A DNA stretch of 64,000 nt from Peribacillus asahii (GCF_004006295.1 NZ_CP026095.1:2280001-2344000), one strand, 5' to 3'. Positions 36,429 to 46,090 are shown, numbered from the stretch's first letter. Made by a program: numbers and translations. The notes: generated by a model from the letters alone, not told the origin.

Positions 36429-36905
36429 TTAAATAATGTTTAGATAGCTAAAGCCATACATGGAGCCGATAGTGAATATAGTTGTCCAAACAGCTAAGCT
36501 AACAGTCATCCAACTTACCACTTGTGTCCGAGAGGAACCAAATGTTAAAGCTAAAACAGCGGCAATATCAGTGCCGACAAAAATTGGCGCAAGAAGCGCT
36601 AGACCTGGAATACCGTATCGATCCCAAATTTTTCTGGATCTTGTTTCTTGTTTGGAGGGAGCCGTAATTCCTTTTGCTTTTCTCCTTTTTTCTCTCCATG
36701 CATAAAATTGCTTAAAGAAAAATCCTAGCAATAAAACTAAAAGCAAGTTACCCGTAAAAGCCACTATTGCAACTCCAAGCGGCGGAAGTCCCCATGCCAC
36801 ACCGAGAGGAACTACAATAGATATATCCATCCAAGGAGCGAAAGCAACAACGAAAATTACAATGAATTGCCAGACAGTCGTTTGGTCTTGTGCCCATTCA
36901 AGCAT
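36429..36905 (-). CDS. Small multidrug export-type membrane protein
   Basis: 158 residues with four transmembrane segments and the PF06695-like pattern PWMDISIVVPLGVAWGLPP, GNLLLVLLLGFFF and YGIPGLALLAPIFVGTDIAAVLALTFGSSR. Membership in the small multidrug export family is by pattern; substrate unknown. AAGGAGGTGATG before the ATG. Lies 17 nt upstream of the GPP34-like gene, probably the same transcript. Confidence 0.75.
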   Translation of the reverse strand: MLEWAQDQTTVWQFIVIFVVAFAPWMDISIVVPLGVAWGLPPLGVAIVAFTGNLLLVLLLGFFFKQFYAWREKRRKAKGITAPSKQETRSRKIWDRYGIPGLALLAPIFVGTDIAAVLALTFGSSRTQVVSWMTVSLAVWTTIFTIGSMYGFSYLNII

Positions 36906-37043
36906 TACATCACCTCCTTTTTAATCCGTATTTAAATTACGAATCGTCAGCAAATAGCTGTTTTTCGTCCTAGGGGTTATACAAGAAAGAAAGAAAAAAA
37001 GTAACTAGCAGAATAAATGAAAATATCGGAATAATAGGAGACC

Positions 37044-37238
37044 TTATTCAAGGAAAAAAACTTCTTCTACTGTGACTTGAAAAGCCTTGGCAATTTTTAA
37101 GGCTAACGTTATGGAAAGTGCATAATCACCTTTCTCAATTAATCCAATCTTTTGTCTTGTGATCCCGATTTTTTCAGCCAAATCTTGCTGAGACCACCTG
37201 TGGCGTGCACGCATTTCTCTGACTCTATTAATTAGCAT
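37044..37238 (-). CDS. Small XRE regulator (paralogue of 37623)
   Basis: 64 residues, MLINRVREMRARHRWSQQDL, an HTH_3 protein with recognition helix ITRQKIGLIEKGDY. AAAGGA precedes ATG 37238 and not the in-frame ATG 37256. It is about 70% alike by eye to the divergent gene at 37623 and may bind the same operator. Confidence 0.8.
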   Translation of the reverse strand: MLINRVREMRARHRWSQQDLAEKIGITRQKIGLIEKGDYALSITLALKIAKAFQVTVEEVFFLE

Positions 37239-37306
37239 CCCACTAGTCCTTTCCATAATTTAACTACGATTATAATAAATTAAGCGATCAATAATGTCAA
37301 TAATCC

Positions 37307-37564
37307 TTTGCATTTTGTAAAAAATAATTGTCTTAATGTATTTAGGAAATCATTTTTATGAAGGGAACTTTGAAAACGGGACCCCACATCAAAACACTTA
37401 ACCCATTCGTTCCCTATATTCCTTTAGGCACAGGTGGTTTAATTTTTATTGATTTCGCACACAATTGTTATTGCAGAAGCATAATACCGTCCTAATTATG
37501 AAAGGGATTATTTATGTTTAATTCATGCAATTATTTATAACAAAATGCAAATAATAATTTGCGT
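37307..37564. promoter_or_regulatory. Shared operator motif ACAAAATGCAAA in divergent XRE promoters
   Basis: ACAAAATGCAAA occurs at 37540-37551 and, inverted, at 37318-37307 (TTTGCATTTTGT). The first copy is part of an ATGCAAAT-AATA-ATTTGCGT palindrome (37545-37564) about 60 nt before the plus-strand gene; the second lies about 70 nt before the minus-strand gene. The 250 bp between show no gene. Confidence 0.5.
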
Positions 37565-37622
37565 TTCATAACACATCCATTACAATAAAGGTATTAAATC
37601 GATATAAGAAAGGGAAGTTTGA

Positions 37623-37826
37623 ATGCTTGAAAATAGAGTTCGAGAATTACGCGCCCGTTTTAGGTGGACTCAGAAAGACTTAGCTGATGCAATTGGAGTA
37701 ACGAGACAAACAATTGGATTAATTGAAAAAGGGGACTATTCCCCGTCAGTTACGATGGCATTAAAAATAGCCCAATCGTTTAATGTTTCTGTAGAAGATG
37801 TATTTTATTTAAAAGGGGAGGATTAA
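37623..37826 (+). CDS. Small XRE regulator
   Basis: 67 residues, MLENRVRELRARFRWTQKDL, with VTRQTIGLIEKGDYSPSVT as recognition region. This is the typical stand-alone HTH paired with a membrane protein in Bacilli. AAAGGGAAG upstream of ATG. It is 6 nt from the next gene, so the two are co-transcribed. Confidence 0.85.
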   Translation: MLENRVRELRARFRWTQKDLADAIGVTRQTIGLIEKGDYSPSVTMALKIAQSFNVSVEDVFYLKGED

Positions 37827-37832
37827 TTCTTT

Positions 37833-38267
37833 ATGTTAAATCATATTTTACGTTCACCATTTTTTCCTATGAGCTTATTAGTATTTATTACTGCATTTTT
37901 GCTACTGTCTCTAATGAATACACAGGTATTTCTGGCTAAATTATGTTTTGGAATTTTAATATTTTTTACGTTTGGATGGTCCTTATTTATAAAGCTTTAT
38001 AACCGAAGAAATCCTAAAAATAAGATTAAATCAATGAGCATAGTTCCACCGGAATTTCGCGAAATGGATGAAGGGCAACAGTGGGTAACATTTAAGGCTT
38101 GCCGTAATGTGTACATATACTACACCTTTGCTATTCCAGTTACTGTACTAATCTGTTTCATCTTTTCTCAAAATAATCTTGTTCCATTATTAAGCATTGG
38201 TGTATTAGGTATAGGACAATACGTTGTTTATTGGTTAACTACTATTTACGTATTAAAATCTGTCTGA
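37833..38267 (+). CDS. Membrane protein co-transcribed with XRE regulator
   Basis: 144 residues with four hydrophobic segments (about 13-32, 35-55, 95-112, 118-138) and a cytoplasmic loop rich in Lys and Arg. I do not recognise a named family; similar small membrane proteins commonly follow XRE genes of this type, where the membrane partner may sense a signal and release the repressor. AGGGGAGG overlaps the end of the regulator gene. Confidence 0.7.
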   Translation: MLNHILRSPFFPMSLLVFITAFLLLSLMNTQVFLAKLCFGILIFFTFGWSLFIKLYNRRNPKNKIKSMSIVPPEFREMDEGQQWVTFKACRNVYIYYTFAIPVTVLICFIFSQNNLVPLLSIGVLGIGQYVVYWLTTIYVLKSV

Positions 38268-38384
38268 ACAATACAAAAGTTCGAGAAGGAAATAAACAGT
38301 TGTAGCTTTTAAAAAGTCGTACCATTTATCAAAAAGATGTACCTATTCGATTAAAGAATTATAAAAAACATCTAGATATGGTAT

Positions 38385-38429
38385 AGAAGAAACCATTTTG
38401 ATTAAAGATTTTTCAAAATGGTTTCTTCT
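38385..38429. terminator. Strong bidirectional terminator
   Basis: Perfect 16-bp arms AGAAGAAACCATTTTG and complement (38385-38400 and 38414-38429) with a 13-nt loop. Closes the XRE-membrane protein operon. Confidence 0.75.
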
Positions 38430-38560
38430 TAATTTATCGTAAAATACGGGTTTGCGAGGTATTTTGGATCAAACTTTATTTCGAAGCGATAAGAGCTGTG
38501 TTACGATAAGTAAATTTCTAACAAGGATTATGTAAATGAAAAGTTCCTATCGAAAATTTG

Positions 38561-39420
38561 GGTTCTGGTGCAAAAACTTGAAGAAAATATAAAAAGCGAA
38601 ATATTCCCAGTTACCCCTGGTCTTATGCAACTAGTCCAAACAGTTGATGGATGAATTCTTTTTGATTTTGGACAGACTTCTCCCTTTGAAGAGTCTGTCC
38701 TTTTTTGATCATGTGCATAGCCTCTAGCCCTGCAATCATTCGTTTGGCAGTCCGTAAGGACTTTAATCCAAGCATCGGGCGAATTCGTTTTTTAATAAAG
38801 CGATGATCCTGTTCCACGATATTGTTGAGATATTTAACTTGCCTTAGTTGGATGCCTTCAGGCATCTGTTTTTCTTCTTTTAACTCTTGAATAGCGATGG
38901 ATAAGCTGGGTTCTTGTCTACTGTTATCACACGAGGCTTAGAAACGTGCGAAAAAGCCAAGGCTTTCTTAAAAAAGCGCTTGGCTGCTTGTTTATTTCTT
39001 GCTTTACTTAGATGAAAATCAATGGTATTCCCTTCTGAATCAACGGCACGATACAGATACATCCATTGACCTTTGACTTTCACATAGGTTTCATCTACTC
39101 TCCAGGAGTCATTGGTTGACTTAAGATGGCGCCGTACTCTTTCATCTAATTCAGGCCCATATTGGTGTACCCAACGCATAATCGTTGTGTGAGCCATGGA
39201 TAAGCCTCGTTCCTTCATCATTTCCACCAAATCACGAAAACTGAGGCTGTACCGTAGGTACCATCTAACCGTTAATAAAATAATGTCAGGCTGATAATGC
39301 TTCCATTTGAATTCTACTGGTTTTTTCATACCGATACACGTCCTTTTTAGTTTAGTAGTATCAGTATGTCCAAGATTTAGAGATTAGTTTCAAGTTAGCT
39401 GAAATTTTTGCACCAGAACC
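38561..39420 (-). mobile_element. IS6-family element, full length
   Basis: 860 bp, both ends intact, same orientation as 32151-33011 and almost identical to it. It abuts a fragment of another copy at 39421. Confidence 0.9.
38623..39329 (-). pseudogene. IS6-family transposase, frameshifted
   Basis: Starts at ATG 39329 (MKKPVEFKWKHYQPD) and runs through WVHQYGPELDERVRRHL, WRVDETYVKVKG and TVDKNPAYP. A one-base loss (GGGAT in the sister copy, GGAT here, near 38898) then shifts the frame; the C-terminal part resumes at PEGIQLRQVKYLNN. Different lesion from that in the sister copy. Confidence 0.85.
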
Positions 39421-39655
39421 AGCCATGGAATAAGCCTCGTTCCTTCATCATTCCCACCAAATCACGAAAACTGAGGCTGTACCGTAGTACAGGTACCATC
39501 TCACTGTTAGTAAAAGCATGTCAGGTTGATCATGCTTCCATTTGAATGCTACTGGTTTTTTCATACCGATACACGTCCTTTTTAGTTTAGTAGTATCAGT
39601 ATGTCTAAGATTTAGAGATTAGTTTCAAGTTAGCTGAAATTTTTGCACCAGAACC
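39421..39655 (-). mobile_element. IS6-family 5' fragment in tandem
   Basis: Repeats the transposase N-terminal region and terminal sequence of the preceding copy with several differences, ending in TTTTTGCACCAGAACC at 39655. The 3' part of this copy is missing; it abuts the full copy directly. Confidence 0.8.
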
Positions 39656-39840
39656 GGATATATTCTCTTCTTGTCAATTCTTCTATATCTTGATTCTCAG
39701 CTAATTCATCAAGTGTTTCCCATATTGTCTATATAGATGGTTAATTCATTCTTTGCTATTACTTATATCCCAATAATCATTATACAAATGGGCTTTCTTT
39801 CAAGGTATTCCTTTCCTCTCTTTATATCCATGACTGCTAT
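39656..39840 (-). pseudogene. Remnant of a small gene, perhaps an older immunity gene
   Basis: Minus-strand pieces read YNDYWDISNSKE then, in another frame, ETLDELAENQDIEELTRREYI before the IS6 junction. The second piece is convincingly protein-like and acidic, as many immunity proteins are. Frames are broken and the end is cut by IS6. Confidence 0.35.
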
Positions 39841-39865
39841 GGATATAAAAAACTTAAGTCTAGAA

Positions 39866-40084
39866 TTACTGATAAAAAACTAATGCAATTCCTAATAAAA
39901 GTGATCCTAATACTATAGCAACGTATAGACCAAATGTTCCTAAAATTAGCTCGAGAGTTAAAGTCATAAAGACTTTAAAAAAGGATATATTCTCTTCTTT
40001 TTTATTTTTATAAACAATAATAATCCATGCAACTAGATTCACTAAAAAAAATAAAAGTAATCCTAATCCGATTAATCGATCCAT
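39866..40084 (-). CDS. Two-helix membrane protein, probable WapA-tip immunity protein
   Basis: 72 residues with two hydrophobic helices (about 3-24 and 40-70) joined by a charged loop YKNKKEENISF. AGAGGA precedes ATG 40084 and only 9 nt separate it from the wapA stop, so it is translationally linked to the toxin gene. In polymorphic toxin loci this position is held by the cognate immunity protein; a membrane immunity protein fits the hydrophobic WapA tip. No family recognised; inference from position and topology. Confidence 0.65.
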   Translation of the reverse strand: MDRLIGLGLLLFFLVNLVAWIIIVYKNKKEENISFFKVFMTLTLELILGTFGLYVAIVLGSLLLGIALVFYQ

Positions 40085-40093
40085 TTTTATCCT

Positions 40094-43000
40094 CTACTTT
40101 CCAAATAAATACACACCTATTTGATATCTCGCATAGGTAGGTACAGCAGCAGAAATTGCACCTGCATGGCTACCGAAAATAAAACCTCCTGTGGCACCAA
40201 TTTTCCCCCATTTTTCTATTGTTTCAACTTTACCACTAATTAATGAAACTTTAACAACAATTCTTCCAGTCATGGCTCCTGCTGCACCCCAAGTTACGGA
40301 CTTTACAGCTATTTGCTGAGAAACCCAACTTTTTTTATTCGGGAACATTTTTTTCAAGCCATCTCTTACCCATTTGGGAGCGTTTTTGACTTTATTTCTT
40401 ATATAACTTTTAACAGACTTTTGTCCGTTAATGTCAATGTTCATAATAGGGTTATTATTAGCATAAGTATATCCATTTTGTGATAATGGCTCGTCTTCAT
40501 CACCCGGATGTGGATCTAACGCTAAAAATGTTCCATTCACAGGATTATAATATCGTGCTTGCAAGTAATAATTCTTTGTTTCGTTATCGTAATAATAGCC
40601 TGCATAACGGATTGGATTTTCTTTAGCGACTTCGCCATCTATAGAAAGGACATTTCCATATGCATCATATTCATAAGAACCAATTTCTTTTCCTTGTTCA
40701 TCACGAATAGAAAGAACATCTCCACGATGATTGGTCCAATAGTGGTACCCATGTTCCTTCCAAATCCCACTTTCATCTTTTTTACGGATTAACATACCTA
40801 GAGGATTAATTCCATCCCATTGATAGTTTCGATATTGTTCAATGGAAGCTCCATTCCGTATCACTTCTAAAGATAATTGATTACCATCATAATAGTACTC
40901 ATATGTTTTCGAACCTATAATTTTTTTTGTACGCAATCCAGTTTCATCATATTCATAACGAGCCACTTCATTACCTTGTAGATCAGTGACTCTTGTTTGA
41001 TATCCAAAGGCATTATACTCATACTTAAAATGTTCATCCTGAAGTAAATTTCCGTCCGTATCATATTGATAAGCGATGTCATTTTTAGTAGCAATTTGGT
41101 TCGCTGCATTATACTTGAAGACATCTGTTTTGTCCCCACGAATACTTTCTGTGCGATTTCCAACGTCATCGTAATCATATTGATTAATTGTACCATCTGG
41201 TAATACTTCTTGAGTCAATTGGCTATTTTCATCATACGTAAAACTTGTAACACTTTGTCCATTGCTTTCTTCTTTGATGTTACCTGAACCATCATACGTA
41301 TAATCATATCTTAAGCTTGTATCATTTCCTTTAGTATAAACAATGCTTTCTAAAAGGTTACGTTGATTAAAAGTATTCGTTTTTTGATATAAATTGTCAT
41401 TAACTGTTACTTTTTGTTGATTGTTCGCAAGGTCATAATCGTAATCAAATATCATCCAGTGTTGTTCGCCTATACCCACTGTTTGTCTATCCATTTTTCC
41501 TTCATCTGTATACTGGAAGGATTGTTCCACCTTCCATGAATCTGTATCTTGATTATAATCAATGGATGAACGTAGTGGTCGTTCATTCTCATCATACGTA
41601 TATCCAATTGTATAGTTTCCTTGTGTATAAGACTTCAATTGAGCAAGATCATTATACATGAAATCCTTTTGAAGGAGTGTTTGATTAGATTCTAAGTCCT
41701 TATACGTTACACTTTCTACTTGTCCACCATCCGTATATGTTTGATTAAATTGTAATACTTCTCCTTCAGATGGAGTAGAAACTGTTGTACTGTCTATTTG
41801 ATCCATCTCATCATAGGAGTAAGATAGTGTATTTCCAGATGGTTTGATTTCCTTATCCATATTTCCATTCAAATTATAATGATAAGTGAACACCATACCA
41901 GGTAAGGTTACTTTGGTAACTTGATCGTTATCATTGTATTCATAGGTTTTGGTTCGTCCTAAAGCATCCGTTAAAGTCGTCATATTACCATTACCATCGT
42001 GGGTGTAATGAGTCGTTTTTCCTTTTCCATCTGCCACTGCTGTAATCACAGTAAGATGTAACGGATGGTATTCATAAGACACACGTCTTCCTTCAGTATC
42101 CGTTTTACTCTTGACATTACCAAATGGGTCATAAGAAGTGCTGGTGATTTGACCTTTAGCATCTTTTACCGTAATCGTATCTGTTGCATCATCATAGACC
42201 GTTTCTTCATACGTTTGATTTGGATAGGTTACTTTTGTTTCTCTACCATACGAATCATACTCATAATTTGTCGTTTCCTCCCCAATCTTCGTACTAGACA
42301 AATTCTCGCCTTCGTAGGTATTGATAGTTTGAATCCCCTTTGGATTGGTGCTACTAATGACTCTGTTTTTATCATCATACTCATACGAGGTCGTTCCATT
42401 TGCATCCGTGTGCGTTTTTAAATTTCCTTTGGAATCGTAGGTATTCGAGTTTTCGATTCCATCCTCATCTTTAGAATGCAAAATATTGTATTTATCATCA
42501 TATTGAACAGTTGAAGTGGTCTCATTGCTATTCGATATTTCTTTAACTGCAAACGTATCATTTTCCGCATCTCTTTTATACACCGTTGTATTTTCATCTG
42601 TATCTGTCACTCTAAATTCATTTTTTTCATCATTATAATGATACGTAGTAGACACAGAAATAGCTGCGTCTGTTTCTTGTTTATCGAATACTTTCAATTC
42701 ATTGTCATCATACAGATATTTAGTTATATTTCCCTTGCCATCGGTATACGATTCTATTTGTCCAAACGAATTGTAAGAAAACTTTTCTATTATGCTCTCT
42801 GTCGTACGTGAATCTTTAGTTTTAGTCGATACCAAATATTTATTATTATATTCATACTCTGTCCAATGTTCACCGTACTCTACTTTATTAATTAACTTAT
42901 CAGAGTTATAAGTTAATTGAATACTAGTGCGAATTTTTTCACCATTATGATTGACTTCAGAGATTTCAGTTAACAACTGATCTTGATTATAAAAGAAACG

Positions 43001-46000
43001 AATCATATTTTGATGAACATCTCTATAGGCATATAATCGATATTCATCCGTTGTTCCTGGTTTTATTTCAAACAGTTTGGAGAACCCATCCTTATCTTTT
43101 AATATAAAACCTTGTGTATCGTTGACCGTTTCCTTTGTTAACGTTAAATATTTCCCCTTTGGAGAAATATACTTCTGATTAGTAGAATCATAGATCAATT
43201 CATGTTGAGTCCCATCTTCATCATGATACGTAACTTTTGATGGCTCACTACTACTATATACTTCTACCAGATTTTCATTTCCTGTAAAGGTCCATCCTTG
43301 TCCAAATGCAGAGGAACGAGTGGATCGTGAGTTATAATAACGAGTAAAGTCAAACCCTAACACTCCTCTAGTGAATAAGGATTGATCCGTAAACTCCGTG
43401 ACTATATTTCCTGTCGTTACATTCACGGATGTTTGAGCATTCCCCGTTTGATGTTCCCCATACGTAAAATAATCTTCTAGTCCTAGCAACTCCTCTTGTG
43501 CTGGAATGGCTCCATATACATCCTCAGAAGGAACACTTAAAGCACGAGGCCCTTCTAGCTTTTCTGTTTCCGATTCAGGGGCATCATCATCATCAAAACG
43601 ATATGCCTTAACACGAACTTGATAAGCTCTTTTTCCCTTTAAGGATTCAGGAGTGTTGGTACTATAATAATTAGTTGGGTCTGCTGGTAAATCGGTTATA
43701 TTATCAAACAAAGAAATACCTGTTGTATCAAAGTTCGTGTCCCCTTTAACCGTAAACGTCTTATATGCTTCACCCGTATTGATTTGAACTTGGTAAGCAC
43801 CTGCACCCTCTACTGCATCCCATTTTACTGCTAATTTTCCCTTATTATTGACGGAATCTAGAATATCCCCTGTTACTTTTACATTTTTCGGTGATAATAA
43901 TGGGATATACCCATAGTTCACATCAGAATATGGAGAATCTCCTAAAGCCGTTACGGCTTTTACCCGAACACTATATCTTTTAGAGTTATTTCCATAGGTT
44001 GGACCTGGATCAATGGGTAATTCGGCTCCAATTGAAGGACTTCCTGTTGATGATAAATCCGCGCTATGGAGAGTATTCATGCCAGCTGCTATTTCTTCAT
44101 CTGTAGGCCATATCTTTTTCCCTTTTGTACTGACACTCGTGACAGATTTTCCAACTGGATACGCGTCATAGGTTCTTCCATTATAAATAAACACTTTATA
44201 ACCTGTTGCATTGGCCACGGGCTTCCAAGAGATATCCAGCCAGCCGCGGCCTTTATTTGCACTATCTTCTGGATAGGCGTATGCCTTTACGGTTGGCATT
44301 TCTGGACTTCCTACTTGAATAATCGGAATAGCTTTATAAACCGTCGTGGAGGCGGGACTATTTCCATTTGGGAATTTGGCTATCACACGGAAACCATAGT
44401 CTTTTTTAGTATTCGTAGTGCCACTTTTGGCGCTGTAAAACGCGCTAGGATCTACTGATAGCTCTACTCCCGTACCATCCGTTTTGTATGTCGAACTAGT
44501 AGAATACGGTGATTTAGGAAAAATCTTTTTCCCTTTAGATGACCAGCTAGTCCCTGAACCTGAATAGATGGTTTGATAGCCTTTCCCATCATACATTTGT
44601 AAATCGTATGAAGTAGCTCCATATTTGGCACTCCATTTCACATCTATATACCCAGTAGTTTGACCCTCACCATAAGAGTATGCATTAACGGTAGGGTTAG
44701 TCATTTGATTATAATGATAACTAATCACAAGTTTCGCTTTATTCGTATTCTCTGCTGACGTGATTTTTTTCCAATACGTTTTTCCATTTCCATTTGTATG
44801 AAATTTAAATCCGTAGTTTTGTCTTGTGCCATTTACCCAAGCCTGAACAGTAGACTTTACATCAAAATAAGCCCATTCATCCCTCGCTGCCGTTGTACTA
44901 TCTATGTTCGTGGACGAAGGCTTATTATTCCACGTTAACTCATCGGCATACCATTGTCCTTTCACTTCGTCTACCCAAATACCTGTTTTAGTAGTGGCAT
45001 AATAAGAATGTGTGATATAGGCAGCCAATTGAGCGGAATCTATGGTCGCCCCTTTTAAATCTCCAATCACACTAAACTTCATAAAAGCATAATTTGTTCC
45101 AGTGGTACTATCATAATATCCCGTTTTTAATACATATTCCCCTTGTGATGCATCCCATTCTTTATTGTAGTTATTATTGGGGTAAGCACTCATCACAAAC
45201 GTATCTCCTAACACATCAATCGATACAGAAGGATCTATATAAATAGGAAAGACTCGTTTAGGCGATGATAACCAACTCTTATTAGCCACTAAGACTAACT
45301 CGTAGCTAGTATCTGACTTTTTAATCAGTTCATAATGAATATCTGATGAGCGGACACCGTCACCTAATGTATCATTATAATTTGAATCGACCATTACCGG
45401 CTTCGGTAAAGTAAAGATTTGTTTTTCTTTCGATTCATCTTCATAAAATCCGATGGATCCATCTTTTTTGACTTGACCGAATAAATCTGTTTGAATAGTA
45501 TAATGAAATTCGTTGATTCCCTTATATTCATGCATAATCCAGTCTTCTTTTACTTCATTGTTTAAGGCAATATGGCGTAAATCAATTGCTGGATATAGAG
45601 ATTTATAGGTTAAGGCATTATCCCTTTTCTCTGACTCTGATGAATACGTTGGTTCTATCTTTTGCTCTCCGTCAGAAGCATAGGTTAAGCCAAATGTTAA
45701 CTCGTGTTCTCCTGAACGATAAATTAAAGGTTGATTCTTACTTGGTTTTTCAGGAAACAAAGATTCTAGTTTTGTTGCTTCTGTCTCTACATACCCATTA
45801 TCACTCTTGTTTACCAAATCTTCAGAAATTGCTTCATACTTTCCATTTACTTTATTATGTATTTCCTCAGGGTAAATTTCCTTAAGAAAATTTCCTTTTC
45901 CATCAGTAAATGTCTTAGAATTGGCTGTTCTCTCTTTCACAACCTCCTCTAAATTTTGATCATTTTGTAGTGTTTTTTCAGTTTGCTTGCTCTGGTCATC

Positions 46001-46090
46001 AATAGCCGTAGCACCTGTATAATTTGGCAGCATGCTACATATTAACGTAATAATTAGGACTATTGAAATGACTTTACGAAATTTAAACAC
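40094..46090 (-). CDS. wapA: WapA-like RHS polymorphic toxin
   Basis: 1998 residues from GTG 46090, chosen because AAGGAGGG lies just before it and it gives a clean signal peptide (VFKFRKVISIVLIITLICSM); the upstream ATG 46120 does not. Domains: a DNRLRE-like cell-surface domain (about 292-460), three Fn3-like repeats (about 465-870), a DUF6531-type entry (TTGNIVTEFTDQSLF, about 910), many YD/RHS repeats (about 1050-1840) forming the toxin cocoon, the RHS core end (YYLQARYYNPVNGTFLALDP), and a 108-residue variable tip. The tip has a basic N-terminal part and a Gly/Ala-rich hydrophobic part (WGAAGAMTGRIVV, GATGGFIFGSHAGAISAAV), suggesting membrane action. Mediates contact-dependent inhibition of neighbours. 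Confidence 0.9.
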   Translation of the reverse strand: MFKFRKVISIVLIITLICSMLPNYTGATAIDDQSKQTEKTLQNDQNLEEVVKERTANSKTFTDGKGNFLKEIYPEEIHNKVNGKYEAISEDLVNKSDNGYVETEATKLESLFPEKPSKNQPLIYRSGEHELTFGLTYASDGEQKIEPTYSSESEKRDNALTYKSLYPAIDLRHIALNNEVKEDWIMHEYKGINEFHYTIQTDLFGQVKKDGSIGFYEDESKEKQIFTLPKPVMVDSNYNDTLGDGVRSSDIHYELIKKSDTSYELVLVANKSWLSSPKRVFPIYIDPSVSIDVLGDTFVMSAYPNNNYNKEWDASQGEYVLKTGYYDSTTGTNYAFMKFSVIGDLKGATIDSAQLAAYITHSYYATTKTGIWVDEVKGQWYADELTWNNKPSSTNIDSTTAARDEWAYFDVKSTVQAWVNGTRQNYGFKFHTNGNGKTYWKKITSAENTNKAKLVISYHYNQMTNPTVNAYSYGEGQTTGYIDVKWSAKYGATSYDLQMYDGKGYQTIYSGSGTSWSSKGKKIFPKSPYSTSSTYKTDGTGVELSVDPSAFYSAKSGTTNTKKDYGFRVIAKFPNGNSPASTTVYKAIPIIQVGSPEMPTVKAYAYPEDSANKGRGWLDISWKPVANATGYKVFIYNGRTYDAYPVGKSVTSVSTKGKKIWPTDEEIAAGMNTLHSADLSSTGSPSIGAELPIDPGPTYGNNSKRYSVRVKAVTALGDSPYSDVNYGYIPLLSPKNVKVTGDILDSVNNKGKLAVKWDAVEGAGAYQVQINTGEAYKTFTVKGDTNFDTTGISLFDNITDLPADPTNYYSTNTPESLKGKRAYQVRVKAYRFDDDDAPESETEKLEGPRALSVPSEDVYGAIPAQEELLGLEDYFTYGEHQTGNAQTSVNVTTGNIVTEFTDQSLFTRGVLGFDFTRYYNSRSTRSSAFGQGWTFTGNENLVEVYSSSEPSKVTYHDEDGTQHELIYDSTNQKYISPKGKYLTLTKETVNDTQGFILKDKDGFSKLFEIKPGTTDEYRLYAYRDVHQNMIRFFYNQDQLLTEISEVNHNGEKIRTSIQLTYNSDKLINKVEYGEHWTEYEYNNKYLVSTKTKDSRTTESIIEKFSYNSFGQIESYTDGKGNITKYLYDDNELKVFDKQETDAAISVSTTYHYNDEKNEFRVTDTDENTTVYKRDAENDTFAVKEISNSNETTSTVQYDDKYNILHSKDEDGIENSNTYDSKGNLKTHTDANGTTSYEYDDKNRVISSTNPKGIQTINTYEGENLSSTKIGEETTNYEYDSYGRETKVTYPNQTYEETVYDDATDTITVKDAKGQITSTSYDPFGNVKSKTDTEGRRVSYEYHPLHLTVITAVADGKGKTTHYTHDGNGNMTTLTDALGRTKTYEYNDNDQVTKVTLPGMVFTYHYNLNGNMDKEIKPSGNTLSYSYDEMDQIDSTTVSTPSEGEVLQFNQTYTDGGQVESVTYKDLESNQTLLQKDFMYNDLAQLKSYTQGNYTIGYTYDENERPLRSSIDYNQDTDSWKVEQSFQYTDEGKMDRQTVGIGEQHWMIFDYDYDLANNQQKVTVNDNLYQKTNTFNQRNLLESIVYTKGNDTSLRYDYTYDGSGNIKEESNGQSVTSFTYDENSQLTQEVLPDGTINQYDYDDVGNRTESIRGDKTDVFKYNAANQIATKNDIAYQYDTDGNLLQDEHFKYEYNAFGYQTRVTDLQGNEVARYEYDETGLRTKKIIGSKTYEYYYDGNQLSLEVIRNGASIEQYRNYQWDGINPLGMLIRKKDESGIWKEHGYHYWTNHRGDVLSIRDEQGKEIGSYEYDAYGNVLSIDGEVAKENPIRYAGYYYDNETKNYYLQARYYNPVNGTFLALDPHPGDEDEPLSQNGYTYANNNPIMNIDINGQKSVKSYIRNKVKNAPKWVRDGLKKMFPNKKSWVSQQIAVKSVTWGAAGAMTGRIVVKVSLISGKVETIEKWGKIGATGGFIFGSHAGAISAAVPTYARYQIGVYLFGK

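Noticed and set aside
42065..42421. 118-codon plus-strand frame inside wapA
   Set aside because: Antisense shadow of the RHS repeats; composition not protein-like.
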